NCBI GenBank assembly: GCA_965371785.1
Contig: CBDUZS010000014.1
Coordinates: forward strand, 1 to 46,614
DNA: 46,614 nucleotides
Direction: 5' to 3'
Source: CBDUZS01 sp965371785
GTDB lineage: Bacteria; Fermentibacterota; Fermentibacteria; Fermentibacterales; JCC-6
Positions within the stretch are counted from its first letter, which is position 1, and each line of letters begins with the position of its first letter. Below, one piece after another: positions 33,734-43,609 of the stretch. The notes under the pieces were generated by a model. The model did not search any database. It was not told the DNA's origin and was given only the letters and a program-made list of their open reading frames with translations. The position numbers and the translations under genes were made by a program.

Positions 33734-34177
33734 TCAGCCCTCTATCTCTATCTTCCTGTGAACGGCCTTCTCCTCCTTCGGGAGAACAACCGTGAGGATA
33801 CCATCGGAGAAGGCAGCCTTTGCCTCTTCGGATTTGACATCCGAGGGAAGACTGAAGGAGCGGGAGAATGAACCGTAGCGCACTTCTCTCCTGTGCCAGG
33901 TTCTTCCCTTATCCTCTTCCTCGACCTTCTTCTCTCCTCGAATCGCGAGAATACCGTTGGCGACATCGATTTCGACATCTTCCTTTGTAAGCCCGGGAAG
34001 CTCGGTTCTGACGATTATCGAGTCCTTTGTCTCCGTGATGTCAACCGGGGGAGTCCATTCCTGTCTCTGATCCAGGCTGAATCCCGGGAGTCCTCCGCCC
34101 CAGGATTTGCTCACGGAATCAAAAATGATATCCATCGGTGTCAGCCAGTATCCCTTGTCGTTTTTTCCGGTTCTCAT
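33734..34177 (-). CDS. Small heat-shock protein (Hsp20/alpha-crystallin)
   Basis: 147 residues. The alpha-crystallin domain is at about residues 45-135 (VDITETKDSIIVRTELPGLTKEDVEIDV to AFSDGILTVVLPKEE), with the conserved A-x-x-x-G-I/V-L strand. The N-terminal part is short and hydrophobic. It acts as an ATP-independent chaperone that holds unfolding proteins. AAGGAGG precedes the ATG. I see no CIRCE-type inverted repeat upstream. Confidence 0.95.
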   Translation of the reverse strand: MRTGKNDKGYWLTPMDIIFDSVSKSWGGGLPGFSLDQRQEWTPPVDITETKDSIIVRTELPGLTKEDVEIDVANGILAIRGEKKVEEEDKGRTWHRREVRYGSFSRSFSLPSDVKSEEAKAAFSDGILTVVLPKEEKAVHRKIEIEG

Positions 34178-34293
34178 CTAAAGCCTCCTTACTTCTTACA
34201 CAGGACCGGTTATCCGGGTCCTTCCAAGTTAAGAGAAGCAAGAGAATTTCCAGAATACACCAGTACGTATTGTATTATCAACCATTGTATTGA

Positions 34294-34329
34294 GAAGCCG
34301 ACTCGGTTTTGTTCAACCGAATCGGCTTC
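34294..34329 (-). terminator. Long hairpin downstream of tldD-pmbA
   Basis: GAAGCCGA-C-TCGGTT pairs with AACCGA-A-TCGGCTTC across a 6-base loop, giving 14 pairs with one mismatch. It lies about 40 bp past the pmbA stop. No clear T-run follows on the minus strand. A second small hairpin (GCGTCA-ATG-TGACGC, about 34345) is followed by TTTTTT on the plus strand instead. Confidence 0.5.
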
Positions 34330-34367
34330 CTGCTGAATGCTTCATGCGTCAATGTGACGCGGCTTTT

Positions 34368-35687
34368 TTACTCCCTGGCGGCTACGCTCACATCTTCGAG
34401 CTGGATACATGGCAACCTGTTGAATCCATGCGGGTTGTGTATCTGATTCTCGACTGCTATTACCCTGCCCAGTATATCGTAGACGTTCCCGGAAGCCATG
34501 CCGTCCTTGACGCGGCCAACGATTATCCCGTTCTCGACGTACAGACCCGGGCTGAGTCCGACGGAGAAATCTCCGTTCACGATATTCCCCGAATGGGCGC
34601 CGAGCAGACCGAAGAGGATCACACCCTTGTCCATCGACCTCACCATCTCGTCCCAGGAGGCTTCTCCCGGAGCGACTCGGATCGCGTTGAGCGCGGGGGC
34701 CGGCTGCAGCGTTACGCTGTCTCCCCCCATCGGGCCACTGCGATAACCACTCGAAGTGGGCTCGATACCGAGTTTGTCGGCGTAGTCCAGGTTGACGAAT
34801 ACGTTTCTGAACACACCCTTGTCGAACAGTTCGAGCTTCCTTGTCGGCACTCCTTCGTCATCGAAAGCCCTGGGGTTGTTCCAGACCGGATCTCTCTGGT
34901 CATCGTAGATGGTGAGCTTGTCCGAGATCACCTTCTCACCGAGCTTCTCGAGCAGAGGCGTAACCTTGTTGTAGAATGCTCTTCCGCCCGTTGCCGAACC
35001 CAGCCGCCACATGAGTGCGTACATAGTGGAAGGCATGAAAATTACCTTCATCCTGCCGGAGGGTATGTCGACTTCCGGCAGTCCGGCTCTATAGGTTTCC
35101 AGCTGCCTTTCCAGTAGCTCTACTGGAATCATGCGCGGTTCCCTGAAGAGGAATCCCTCCGTTATGCGCGTCTCGGTGTTGGGAAACAGCAGAGAGCCGA
35201 ATGTGTAAACTCCCGAGTGCTTCTGTGAAACATCGAGTCCGCTGGAGTTAAGGATGAAAATCTCTTCGGAATAGAAGCCGCCTTGAACGTCAAGCTGGCC
35301 TTCCGTCTTTCCATCGAAGTATTCGATGACTTCCGAGCATTGCTGCTTTACTTCCCGAAAACCGATTCCCTCCATGGATTCGCTGTAAGAATTCAGAGCA
35401 GGTGCATCACAGGAACCAGGGAATCTGAAGGCGACCTCGACCTGTGCTTTCAGTGATGACAGGGCGTTTGAAACGAGCTCGGTACGGTTGAGGAGGTTCT
35501 TCGTGTAGGCCGTTCCCAGTTTTCCATCCTTGATTACGCGAATGGCGTACCCGGCGGTTATCGAGGAACTGATCTCCGTTAGTGTAGCGTTTCTCATCTC
35601 CAGGCTACCGGAACTGTCTACAACATGAAACACCTCTGCCTGGTCGGCTTTCTCCATTGCGATCTCGAGAAGCTTTTTCATGTTCAC
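34368..35687 (-). CDS. pmbA: PmbA/TldE-family protein of the TldD/TldE pair
   Basis: 439 residues. The family layout is present (YAIRVIKDGKLGTAYTKNL; VIFMPSTMYALMWRLGSATGGRAFYN; MASGNVYDILGRVIAVENQ). TldE lacks the metal motif of TldD, and no HExxxH is seen here, as expected. With TldD it forms a heterodimeric protease known to process the CcdA antitoxin and microcin B17 precursors. The start overlaps the tldD stop in an ATGA. Confidence 0.93.
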   Translation of the reverse strand: MNMKKLLEIAMEKADQAEVFHVVDSSGSLEMRNATLTEISSSITAGYAIRVIKDGKLGTAYTKNLLNRTELVSNALSSLKAQVEVAFRFPGSCDAPALNSYSESMEGIGFREVKQQCSEVIEYFDGKTEGQLDVQGGFYSEEIFILNSSGLDVSQKHSGVYTFGSLLFPNTETRITEGFLFREPRMIPVELLERQLETYRAGLPEVDIPSGRMKVIFMPSTMYALMWRLGSATGGRAFYNKVTPLLEKLGEKVISDKLTIYDDQRDPVWNNPRAFDDEGVPTRKLELFDKGVFRNVFVNLDYADKLGIEPTSSGYRSGPMGGDSVTLQPAPALNAIRVAPGEASWDEMVRSMDKGVILFGLLGAHSGNIVNGDFSVGLSPGLYVENGIIVGRVKDGMASGNVYDILGRVIAVENQIHNPHGFNRLPCIQLEDVSVAARE

Positions 35688-37048
35688 ACCCCCCCTACAA
35701 CCATGTCACGAATGAGAATGGAAGGGCCTCCGGTTGCAGATTTTATGTTCAGCTGACCCTTGCCGCAGCCACCTCTCTCTCCCAGGATGAGTTCGTTGCC
35801 AACGGCAGTGATATTCTTTAGAGTGGTGAACAGATTTCCCATTATGTTGATATCCCTGATCATCTGGCCGATTTTCCCGTTCTCGATTCTGAACCCGTAC
35901 TGTGCTCCGAACGTGAAATTCTCCCCGCTCGTCTGGCCACCCTTTGCATCCAGGAGATACAGGCCGTCCCCAAGTTTGGTCAGGAGGTCTTCCAGAGTGT
36001 TCTTTGCCGGTACGATGAAGATGGTTCCCATCCTGATGATCGGGTCGAACCTGTAATCTTCAGCGACAGCATGTCCGGTTATCGGTTCTCCAAAGGCCGA
36101 TGCGGTTCTCCTCGAGTGGAGTCTCCCGGTTAGAACGCCTTTCTCCATGAGGGTCACCGGTTTCACTTCAACGCCTTCGTCATCGTAGCGGTAGTAGCCT
36201 ATCTGGTCCGGCAGGGTGGAATCGGCGACTATGCTGACCAGGTTGGTTCCCAGCTCTGCTCCGAGAGCCATCTTTGCGCGGAGGGAAGGGTTGTCCTCGA
36301 TGATATCGGCCTCGCTGAAGTGGCCGAATGCCTCATGTGTGAACACACCGGAGAGGGATGGGTTAAGAACTACGTTATACGTTCCTCCCTTAACCGGTTC
36401 TGCGTCTAGCAGATTGCTCGCAATACGAGCCCGCTGCACGAAGACGTCATCACGGTGCAGAAGTCTGTTGAACCCGTCAGCACCACCTATTGCCACCCTG
36501 ATGTTCTGGAGGAGATCATCCCTCTTGGCAATCATCTCTCCCAGGATATTCGTCGTGAGAACTTCTTCGCGGAGAGCCGTTCCCTCCGAGTTACAGAAGT
36601 ACTTCTCGCGACCGATTTCTCTATAGGTAAGGTTCGTTGTCGCAATGTCCTTCTGTTCCAGTACCAGCTTGTTGTATCCTTCGAGCAGACCGATTTTTTC
36701 CTCGAGAGATATCCGTGCAGGGTCTCCATTCAGATCGAGTCTGACGTCGTCTTCGATCAACGGAACGGATGCGAACTCGGTTCTCTTACCATTCGATTCC
36801 GTTACGATTTCCGCACACTCGAGGGCAAGTCCTATCCCTCGATCGATATCCTGCTCGCGAGTAACGTTCGTGGTGGCGAAACCGCCGTTCTTCAGGATGC
36901 GAATAACGTATCCGTCGGTGTTGTTCGCTCCTGCCTCCTTGATATCCGGTCCGGCGAATGTAATCTTCGTTTCCCTTTTCACCTCGTAGCGTATGTCGAT
37001 GTAATCGGCATCAACACCCAGAATACGTTTTTTCAGCCGCTCAAGCAT
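35684..37048 (-). CDS. tldD: TldD-family metalloprotease subunit
   Basis: 454 residues. The metal-binding motif HEAFGH (HExxxH) lies near residue 240 in GVFTHEAFGHFSEAD. The C-terminal GGCGKGQLNIKSATGGP loop is typical of the family. It works with PmbA/TldE on unfolded peptides entering a closed chamber. GGAAAGG precedes the ATG. Confidence 0.95.
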   Translation of the reverse strand: MLERLKKRILGVDADYIDIRYEVKRETKITFAGPDIKEAGANNTDGYVIRILKNGGFATTNVTREQDIDRGIGLALECAEIVTESNGKRTEFASVPLIEDDVRLDLNGDPARISLEEKIGLLEGYNKLVLEQKDIATTNLTYREIGREKYFCNSEGTALREEVLTTNILGEMIAKRDDLLQNIRVAIGGADGFNRLLHRDDVFVQRARIASNLLDAEPVKGGTYNVVLNPSLSGVFTHEAFGHFSEADIIEDNPSLRAKMALGAELGTNLVSIVADSTLPDQIGYYRYDDEGVEVKPVTLMEKGVLTGRLHSRRTASAFGEPITGHAVAEDYRFDPIIRMGTIFIVPAKNTLEDLLTKLGDGLYLLDAKGGQTSGENFTFGAQYGFRIENGKIGQMIRDINIMGNLFTTLKNITAVGNELILGERGGCGKGQLNIKSATGGPSILIRDMVVGGV

Positions 37049-37177
37049 TTCTTTCCTTTCCAGGGCATGTAAAACCTTGCGGGGAAAGCTGAGTCGAACT
37101 CAGTGCATCTTGTAGAAGTTTTCTCAGTCTACAAAATTCGGAAGAATTATGCAAACACAGATCAATAGAAACTGAGA

Positions 37178-38335
37178 TTACATCTCAGCCGATCGTACTG
37201 GAGGCGCATCAAGCTCGAGCATGTATATGCGAGGGTAATCGAGTGGATTCTCCTCGTATGCAGCAATCCCGAAAGGTGTGATAACGACCGTTAGACCGGA
37301 CAGATCAGCCAGCCCTCTCTCCACGGAAGAGGTGAAGAGCTCTCTTCCGTCAGTGTCGAAAACATCGAACCAGGGCTCGGAATGAATGCCATCCCTTACC
37401 CATATCCTGTTTTCGGAATCCACGAAGATGGCCTCTATCGAAATCTTCAGCGGTTCGGGCTCATATGTGAAGCCGCCTCCACCCGGACCGCCCCCTCGAC
37501 GGTGTCCTCCGCCGGCACGCTGAGCGATCATCATTTCGAATTCCTCGGTTTCGATCCGTATTTCCTCTTCGGTTTTCTCGACCGGTGAGAAGGGCCGCTC
37601 TATGAACAGGATTTCCTCTCCATCCACCGAGTATCTTCTTACCTCGTACGAATCCGTGCTACTGAGCGCCGCGTAGACAATGCCACTCCGTGTCACTGCG
37701 AATCTGAGTTCACCATCCATGAATGATGCCATGACGTCTTCCGGATTGAATTCACCGGTGCTCGAGAGGTAGGAAACCACCGGTTCCGGCGAGTCTTCCC
37801 ACCTGGCAAGCGCGTATCCGAATTCGTTCTCCCGAGGTCTTATCACCCGTTGATAACCAACAATCGTACCGTTATCGGCACCACGGAGTTCGGCTGGAGC
37901 CATCGGGTAGAAATCTACGATTGAATGATCGAATACGTATTCGGAATCGAAGATGCTGACCATTCGTCCCCTGGGATCGGAAACTGCAACTGCGCCAGTG
38001 GACAGAACGCATAGATCTGCCGGTGAAAGGAATTCTCCCGGACCGCTTCCTGCCCGCCCTGCCCGGGCAACGAACTCGCCGTCAGGGGAGAAGACGGAGA
38101 ACGAATTCCTGGCAGGATCGAGGACTACGATGCTGCCATCTGGAGTGAAATCAACCGTTCTGATGAGACCGAATACGTAATTGCTGTCACCCAGCTCTAT
38201 GCCGATCGTATCGACCGGAACCATGATGTAGTGTGGCATCTCCAGGTTCCCGACCTCCGGTTCTGACTCATCACGATCTGCTCCGCAGGCGGTTATCAGG
38301 AGAGCAAGGCAGACGACCAGGATATTCTCTTTCAT
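37178..38335 (-). CDS. Six-bladed beta-propeller lipoprotein
   Basis: 385 residues. The lipobox is LLITAC (Cys at ~17). NHL-like blades are visible (IRTVDFTPDGSIVVLDPARN, FSPDGEFVARAGRAGSGPGEF, AVSDPRGRMVSIFD, FVDSENRIWVRDG), with the GxGPGEF turn common in 6-bladed propeller lipoproteins of Bacteroidota-like bacteria. A low-complexity insertion (residues ~277-292) contains GGGHRRGGGPGGGGF. Outer-membrane or periplasmic anchoring is likely; the function is unknown. Confidence 0.85.
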   Translation of the reverse strand: MKENILVVCLALLITACGADRDESEPEVGNLEMPHYIMVPVDTIGIELGDSNYVFGLIRTVDFTPDGSIVVLDPARNSFSVFSPDGEFVARAGRAGSGPGEFLSPADLCVLSTGAVAVSDPRGRMVSIFDSEYVFDHSIVDFYPMAPAELRGADNGTIVGYQRVIRPRENEFGYALARWEDSPEPVVSYLSSTGEFNPEDVMASFMDGELRFAVTRSGIVYAALSSTDSYEVRRYSVDGEEILFIERPFSPVEKTEEEIRIETEEFEMMIAQRAGGGHRRGGGPGGGGFTYEPEPLKISIEAIFVDSENRIWVRDGIHSEPWFDVFDTDGRELFTSSVERGLADLSGLTVVITPFGIAAYEENPLDYPRIYMLELDAPPVRSAEM

Positions 38336-38350
38336 CTCGATTCCCTTCGA

Positions 38351-39136
38351 TTATCTGGCGAAGAGCCTGAGTGATGCTATTGGCTGGTAGTGGTAGTGGA
38401 ACTGGATTCCATGACAATCAGGAATTGTCGCGTGCGGAATAACAGAATCGACGAATATCTTGACGTAGTGGTTATCGCTCAGGTAACTGTATATGAAACT
38501 ATTCGTCTGGACCCAGAGACTGTCCACGTATCCGGACGATGGTGCATGCCCCGTGTCGATTCCACGCACAACCGGGCAGTAGACTCCCCCGGGGTAATAT
38601 CCCGCACTGCCTGCAAACAGGCCGACCGGGCTCTGGCTCCAGCCTCCGTCAAAGGCATAGACATCCTGTTTGAAGTTCTCCGAAGAGGCATCACCGGTAG
38701 AGCCGGACGAGACTCCGAAGATGAACCCTGTCGGCTCTCCGACGGCATGCTGGTCCCATATCGTGAAGACGGAATCGATAACTACCGGGCCGGAAGCAGT
38801 GTGGTTGGAGAAGTCGGATGAAGTGTTCGATCCCTTGAACGCAAGTACCGTGTAATACCCGGAATAAGGAGCTGACGTATGGCTGAAGCTGTTGGAGACG
38901 GAGGTGCCGATCTGTGGCCATGAGCCGGTGAGGTTTTCGGTGAAGAAGATGTAGTACCCGTCAACGCTGCCCAGTTCATCCCACACCAGTACAACGGTCT
39001 GACCCGCACTGGCACCCTCATCTATGTGAAGGTTGTTGACAACCTGCAGGGTTCCAGTCGGTGTACTGGGGTTGTTGTCACAGGATGCTGCTACTAACAC
39101 GAGGAGCACGATTACTCCGAGAACGGCAACCTTCAT
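38351..39136 (-). CDS. FnIII-like surface lipoprotein, paralog of the gene at 14197
   Basis: 261 residues from the ATG at 39136, which has AAGGA at the right distance. The lipobox is LVAASC. Residues ~30-115 resemble one fibronectin-III-like sandwich (VLVWDELGSVDGYYIFFTE). The C-terminal ~145 residues (TIWDQHAVGEPTGFIFG, FKQDVYAFDGGWSQSPVGLF, YVKIFVDSVIP, FHYHYQ) match the end of the longer lipoprotein at 14197-15336. The shared C-terminal domain is not one I can name. Confidence 0.85.
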   Translation of the reverse strand: MKVAVLGVIVLLVLVAASCDNNPSTPTGTLQVVNNLHIDEGASAGQTVVLVWDELGSVDGYYIFFTENLTGSWPQIGTSVSNSFSHTSAPYSGYYTVLAFKGSNTSSDFSNHTASGPVVIDSVFTIWDQHAVGEPTGFIFGVSSGSTGDASSENFKQDVYAFDGGWSQSPVGLFAGSAGYYPGGVYCPVVRGIDTGHAPSSGYVDSLWVQTNSFIYSYLSDNHYVKIFVDSVIPHATIPDCHGIQFHYHYQPIASLRLFAR

Positions 39137-39377
39137 TTCATTCCTTCCGGGAAAGAACAACTAGTACGAAATCTTGCGCAGACTATGAAGACAGTTCTCA
39201 TCCGGCGCCAGATCTGAAATTATGCTTCTGATGATGTGTGTACCGTGCTCACTTAGCGAACTGTTATTAGCACATCCTCTCTAAAGCGCTTCAAAACACG
39301 CTACTAGACGACTGGTCTAAAATATCCTATACTCGACAGAATGGAAGAACAGGGTAACAGAAACATGGAGGTTAGTA

Positions 39378-40004
39378 ATGCGTTACTTCTACCTTTTCGT
39401 GCTCTCGGTGCTGGTTACTGCCACTGCTGCTGCGGATGAACTGATGGTTACACCCCAGCAGGATGCTTACACCTGTGACTGTGCTCCGACCACTACAAAC
39501 CCGAACGGAGGGCTTTACTATCTCTACCAGGGACCGGTCTGGGGATGCCAGGTCAATCTCTACATCGAGTGGGATATCTCTGACCTTCCGGAAAACATCG
39601 AGATCGAGAGTGCTGAGATGTGGCTCTACTGCAGGAGCATTACGGGCAGCGTTACCGGTGGAAACATGGTCTACTACCTGATCACCGAATCATGGAGTGA
39701 GACCAGTGTGACCTACAACACAATGCCTTCGTACAGCACGGCAGTTTCACAGCTGTCCGCCTGGCCGGGGGTTCAGGAATGGATCTCCATCGATGTAACG
39801 GAATTCGTTGAATCGTGGTATTCCGGCACCTCACAGAACTACGGCTTGTTCGGGCATTACCTCGGGACGACAGGGAACTGCTGCGCCGGTTTCTACTCCT
39901 CCAACTACCCGAACGAAAACCTGAGACCCTACATGGCCATCACCTACGGGGAAGTTGACTTCGAGTCGGAATCCTGGGGGAAAATCAAACAGAGCGATAT
40001 CTGA
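39378..40004 (+). CDS. Secreted DNRLRE-domain (carbohydrate-binding-like) protein
   Basis: 208 residues. A signal peptide (FYLFVLSVLVTATAAA) is followed by a DNRLRE/CBM96-like beta-sandwich: QQDAYTCDCAPTTTNPN, YIEWDISDLPENIEIESAEMWL, ESWSETSVTYNTMPS and WISIDVTEFVESWYSG. Such modules bind polysaccharides or sit on secreted enzymes. The last residues, ESWGKIKQSDI, resemble the ends of the two selenoprotein candidates at 43610 and 44239. GGAGG precedes the ATG. It may bind extracellular glycans. Confidence 0.85.
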   Translation: MRYFYLFVLSVLVTATAAADELMVTPQQDAYTCDCAPTTTNPNGGLYYLYQGPVWGCQVNLYIEWDISDLPENIEIESAEMWLYCRSITGSVTGGNMVYYLITESWSETSVTYNTMPSYSTAVSQLSAWPGVQEWISIDVTEFVESWYSGTSQNYGLFGHYLGTTGNCCAGFYSSNYPNENLRPYMAITYGEVDFESESWGKIKQSDI

Positions 40005-40053
40005 CGCGGCTTCAAATCGTCTCAGAAAAGGATGGTTGGATCATCGGGTTCGA

Positions 40054-43000
40054 TCAGACATGGAGCCTGTGGATATCTCCTTGCACATCGTGCGAATCCT
40101 CTGGCTTGTCCGGCCATCCCGCCGGAAGCGGAAGCAGATCCTGGTCAATTCCCTTTTCCGTCAGTTCCCTTCGCAGGATTCTCAGAGTGGGAACGGCTGA
40201 TCCGTTCAGGTTGCAGCGTTCTATGAGTTCCCTGCTCTGTCCGTATCTTTCCAGTGCCTTTTCGGTCTGACCCTCTGCAACATTCAGTCTGCCGACGTTA
40301 CAGATGATACCTGCCTCCAGGCTCCGGTCGTCCATGTTCTCTGCAATACACAGTGCCTGCATGAGGTGTTCAGAAGCCTCCTGCAACTGACCGGCATCTT
40401 TCATCAGCATCCCCAGATACTCCAATGCGGTGGCTTCGGACCTGTGGTCCCCGGTTTCCCTGTGCAGGACCAGAGCCTGCCGGAAGTGCTCAATTGCTTC
40501 GGTTGGTTTCTCCGCATCTCTGTACACAATAGCCAGGTCCGTGAGCATGAGCCCCTCTGCATGACTGTTGCCGGTCTCCCGGTGCAGCAGGACAGCATCC
40601 AGGAGACTCTCTATTGCCTTTTCGAATTCTCCTTGCGCCAGGTAGAATCCTCCGATATTTGCAGCTTGTGAGGCTTCGAACACCCTGTTGCCCGTCTCCC
40701 TTCCGACATTCCTGGCTGCAGTACAGTATTCGATAGCTTTTTCCAGCTGCCCCAGCTCGGCGTAAGCTATTCCCATGCAGCTCTTGATGATTCCTATCTG
40801 CCACCTGTCCCCAAGTTCGTTCTGTATCTCAAGAGCCTGCTCGTACCACTCCAGGGCCTGTTCTTCAAAGCCCATGCGCCGTTTGAGGATGCCCATAGTG
40901 CACAGGGCGACTCCTTCGGTGCGACGGTTGTCCGTCTCTATGGATATCCTGACAGCCTGTCTGAGCAGACCCTCGGCTTCGTCCAGTTGCCCCTTGTCTA
41001 TCAGTGCTCCGGCAAGATCCTTCATCAGGCTTCCCTCGACCTCCCGCAACCTTAGCTTCCTGGCAAGTTCAAGAGCCTCTTCGAAACACTCGTGAGCCTC
41101 TACGGGTCTGGAGATCTGATCGTAGACGATACCCTTGTATCTCAAGGCCTTGCACCTCCAGACAGCCCTGTCCTCTCCGATACTCATTCCCAGAATCCTG
41201 TCGGTTATCCTGAACTGATCCTCACGTCTGCCTCTGAACCCCAGGAACAGATGGTAGCTCTCCAGCACCGTGAGCAGCTGCTCAGTCCTGACGGAATCAT
41301 CCTGCCACTGCTCCAGCCATCCTTTGAGCTTCTCGGCCAGTACAATGCCTTCCGCGGTCTGGTAACTGCAGCGCTGAAGACGGAGGGCTGAAAGCCCCCA
41401 TTCAATCGCCTTCTCCAAATTTCCTGCAAGTTCCCAGTGAGATGAGATGACTGCGGATGCTGCATCTGCTTCACCCGGTGAAGCCTCTTCCATGACCTCT
41501 GCGGCAAGCCGGTGAAGGGTTCGCCTGTTGCAGTGGAGTAGCGTAGCGTAGACAATGTCATGGATCAGGATGTGTCTGAAGGAGAAACCATCCCTCTGGG
41601 CTCCACTCTTTCTCACCAGGAATCCCATTTCCAGCAGTGTGCCGAGCGGGTTGCTCTCACCTGCTGTAGACCCCAGTCTTTTCTTGATCTCCCCGAATAG
41701 ATTCCCGCTGAACTCCGGTCCCAGCACGGAGCAGATCTGCAGATTCTCCTTGACGGAAGAGGACAGTCTGTCCAGCCTGGAATGAACCAGCCCTTCCAGG
41801 GAATCCGGAACGTATATGTTACCCGGCGAGGTACAGAATTTCCAGACCCCGTCCGTTTCCACGATCAGACCGGACTCCACAAGATCCATCACCATCTCCT
41901 CGAGAAAGAGGGGGTTGCCCATGGATCTCTTCAGGATAAAATCTTCGATCTCCCTGGAACACGTTGATCTGAGCATATGGGAGACCAGTTCCATACTGCC
42001 GTCCGGATCTACCGGCTCCAGGAGCAGCTCCCTGAACTCAGCGTAGTCGCTTGCTGAATTCAGCGTTCCCGACGGCTCCGTCTCTGAATCGGGTCTGTAA
42101 AGGCAGATCATTAGCATGGGATTCGGCATATCACAGTTGGATATCACGAATTCAAGCGTTTTCGCAGATGCTTCATCCATCCAGTGGAGGTCTTCAAGAA
42201 CCAGGACCGTCCTGCCCGTGCAGCCGACCACTCTGAGCAGGTTCCTGACAGCCAGCATGGTTTCCATCTGCCTCGTTTTCTCGTCGGGACCCGCGGAGTC
42301 CCTGGTCCCTTCCACTCCGGAAACCAGCTGAACGAGGTAATCGGTAGACTCGATGAGCGGAGAAACGGTATCCACGTCCTCGATACTTCGAACCAGTCCG
42401 GAAACGAAATCCTCTACCGTTTCGTGAACACCGGCAGATTCTCTGCCCTTGCTGAGAGCGCTTTCGATCAGAGTCGACCAGAGCCAGAAAGCCGGCTGAC
42501 CGTAGGAGATAGTCTGCCCCCGAAGAACACGGATTGGGCCGTTCTGCTTCTGGGATCTGAGGAATTCGTGAACCAGCCGGGACTTGCCTATTCCAGCCTC
42601 TCCGGTGATTCCAAGAATCATGTGCCTTGGTGAACCCCGTCGGCTTGTTCCCGTGGCTCCTGATTTCAGGTCTTCCCAGGCTCTCTTCAGGAATGCTATC
42701 TCACTCTTCCTTGCCACGAGAGGAGAGCTTGCCATCCTCGATGCCCTCTCCCAGCGCTGGGTCTGCGCTGTGCCTGGACCGGTGGCGACGAAAGTCCTCA
42801 CGGGAACTCTCTTCCCCTTTACTTTCATCTCGCCCAGATCTTCCCACGTGAATGATTCTCCGCAGTCTTCCCGTGCGGTGTGTTCAACATGGAAAGTATT
42901 CTTAGGAGCGGTTTCCTCCATCCTCGAGGCGATGTTGACAGTATCTCCGGTGGCTGTGAGATGGCCCAGCGCATCTGGGGCCACCGTCACGGGGCCTCGG

Positions 43001-43416
43001 CTTATTCCTCCCCTGAAGCCCAGTTCCAGGTTCTTCTCCGCCAGAATCCTGTTCACACCCTCAATTGTCTCGGCCATTTTCAGTCCGCATGCAACCGCAC
43101 GGATGCTGTCGTTCTCTGCTGCCTGCCTTGCGCCGAAGAGGGCCATGATTCTGTCACCCTCGATCTTGTCTACGTACCCACCGAACCCTTCGACAACTGC
43201 GGTCAGAGCCTTCATGACTCCGCTGACCAGTTCGTAAACGACTTCGTGATCGAGCTTTTCGGACATATCGGTAAAACCCTTGAGGTCGAGGAAGAGAACG
43301 GCCACGTTCCGCCTTTCCCCTTTTCTGAGCAGAGTCTCGGATCTGACTCTGGAGGATACAGTTTCCGACAGCTTCAGCAGATCTTCAGCCAGAGTTGTCT
43401 GCCAGTTGCCTTTCAT
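40054..43416 (-). CDS. Class III nucleotide cyclase with AAA ATPase and TPR regions
   Basis: 1120 residues. The class III cyclase domain (about 15-210) has metal Asp residues in FLDLKGF and KIEGDRIMALFG and the GDTVNIASRM helix with transition-state Asn and Arg, a set that fits an adenylate cyclase. A Walker A site (GITGEAGIGKSRLV, ~269-282) and Walker B-like VLVLEDLHWMDEA follow in a STAND/AAA_16-type ATPase. From ~700 onward at least seven TPR repeats appear (AIEYCTAARNVGRETGN, AIEHFRQALVLHRETGD). It is a large soluble signalling protein that probably makes a cyclic nucleotide in response to an unknown ligand. GGGAGGAG precedes the ATG. Confidence 0.93.
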   Translation of the reverse strand: MKGNWQTTLAEDLLKLSETVSSRVRSETLLRKGERRNVAVLFLDLKGFTDMSEKLDHEVVYELVSGVMKALTAVVEGFGGYVDKIEGDRIMALFGARQAAENDSIRAVACGLKMAETIEGVNRILAEKNLELGFRGGISRGPVTVAPDALGHLTATGDTVNIASRMEETAPKNTFHVEHTAREDCGESFTWEDLGEMKVKGKRVPVRTFVATGPGTAQTQRWERASRMASSPLVARKSEIAFLKRAWEDLKSGATGTSRRGSPRHMILGITGEAGIGKSRLVHEFLRSQKQNGPIRVLRGQTISYGQPAFWLWSTLIESALSKGRESAGVHETVEDFVSGLVRSIEDVDTVSPLIESTDYLVQLVSGVEGTRDSAGPDEKTRQMETMLAVRNLLRVVGCTGRTVLVLEDLHWMDEASAKTLEFVISNCDMPNPMLMICLYRPDSETEPSGTLNSASDYAEFRELLLEPVDPDGSMELVSHMLRSTCSREIEDFILKRSMGNPLFLEEMVMDLVESGLIVETDGVWKFCTSPGNIYVPDSLEGLVHSRLDRLSSSVKENLQICSVLGPEFSGNLFGEIKKRLGSTAGESNPLGTLLEMGFLVRKSGAQRDGFSFRHILIHDIVYATLLHCNRRTLHRLAAEVMEEASPGEADAASAVISSHWELAGNLEKAIEWGLSALRLQRCSYQTAEGIVLAEKLKGWLEQWQDDSVRTEQLLTVLESYHLFLGFRGRREDQFRITDRILGMSIGEDRAVWRCKALRYKGIVYDQISRPVEAHECFEEALELARKLRLREVEGSLMKDLAGALIDKGQLDEAEGLLRQAVRISIETDNRRTEGVALCTMGILKRRMGFEEQALEWYEQALEIQNELGDRWQIGIIKSCMGIAYAELGQLEKAIEYCTAARNVGRETGNRVFEASQAANIGGFYLAQGEFEKAIESLLDAVLLHRETGNSHAEGLMLTDLAIVYRDAEKPTEAIEHFRQALVLHRETGDHRSEATALEYLGMLMKDAGQLQEASEHLMQALCIAENMDDRSLEAGIICNVGRLNVAEGQTEKALERYGQSRELIERCNLNGSAVPTLRILRRELTEKGIDQDLLPLPAGWPDKPEDSHDVQGDIHRLHV

Positions 43417-43609
43417 GAATGCTCCTCCCAGCCTTGACTATAGGAACTGAAACCCGTCAGAGAAAGGCAGGCCTGCTCCGTCCGGTATGCCGTTGACATA
43501 ATCGCTCTTTTTCCTTGCGGGAACTTCCGTTTGAAACGGTTGTTGCTATATTCGTACCAATATTGTATGAATTAGCCCGGATGTGAACCTGTTCGACATT
43601 GGAGGAGAA

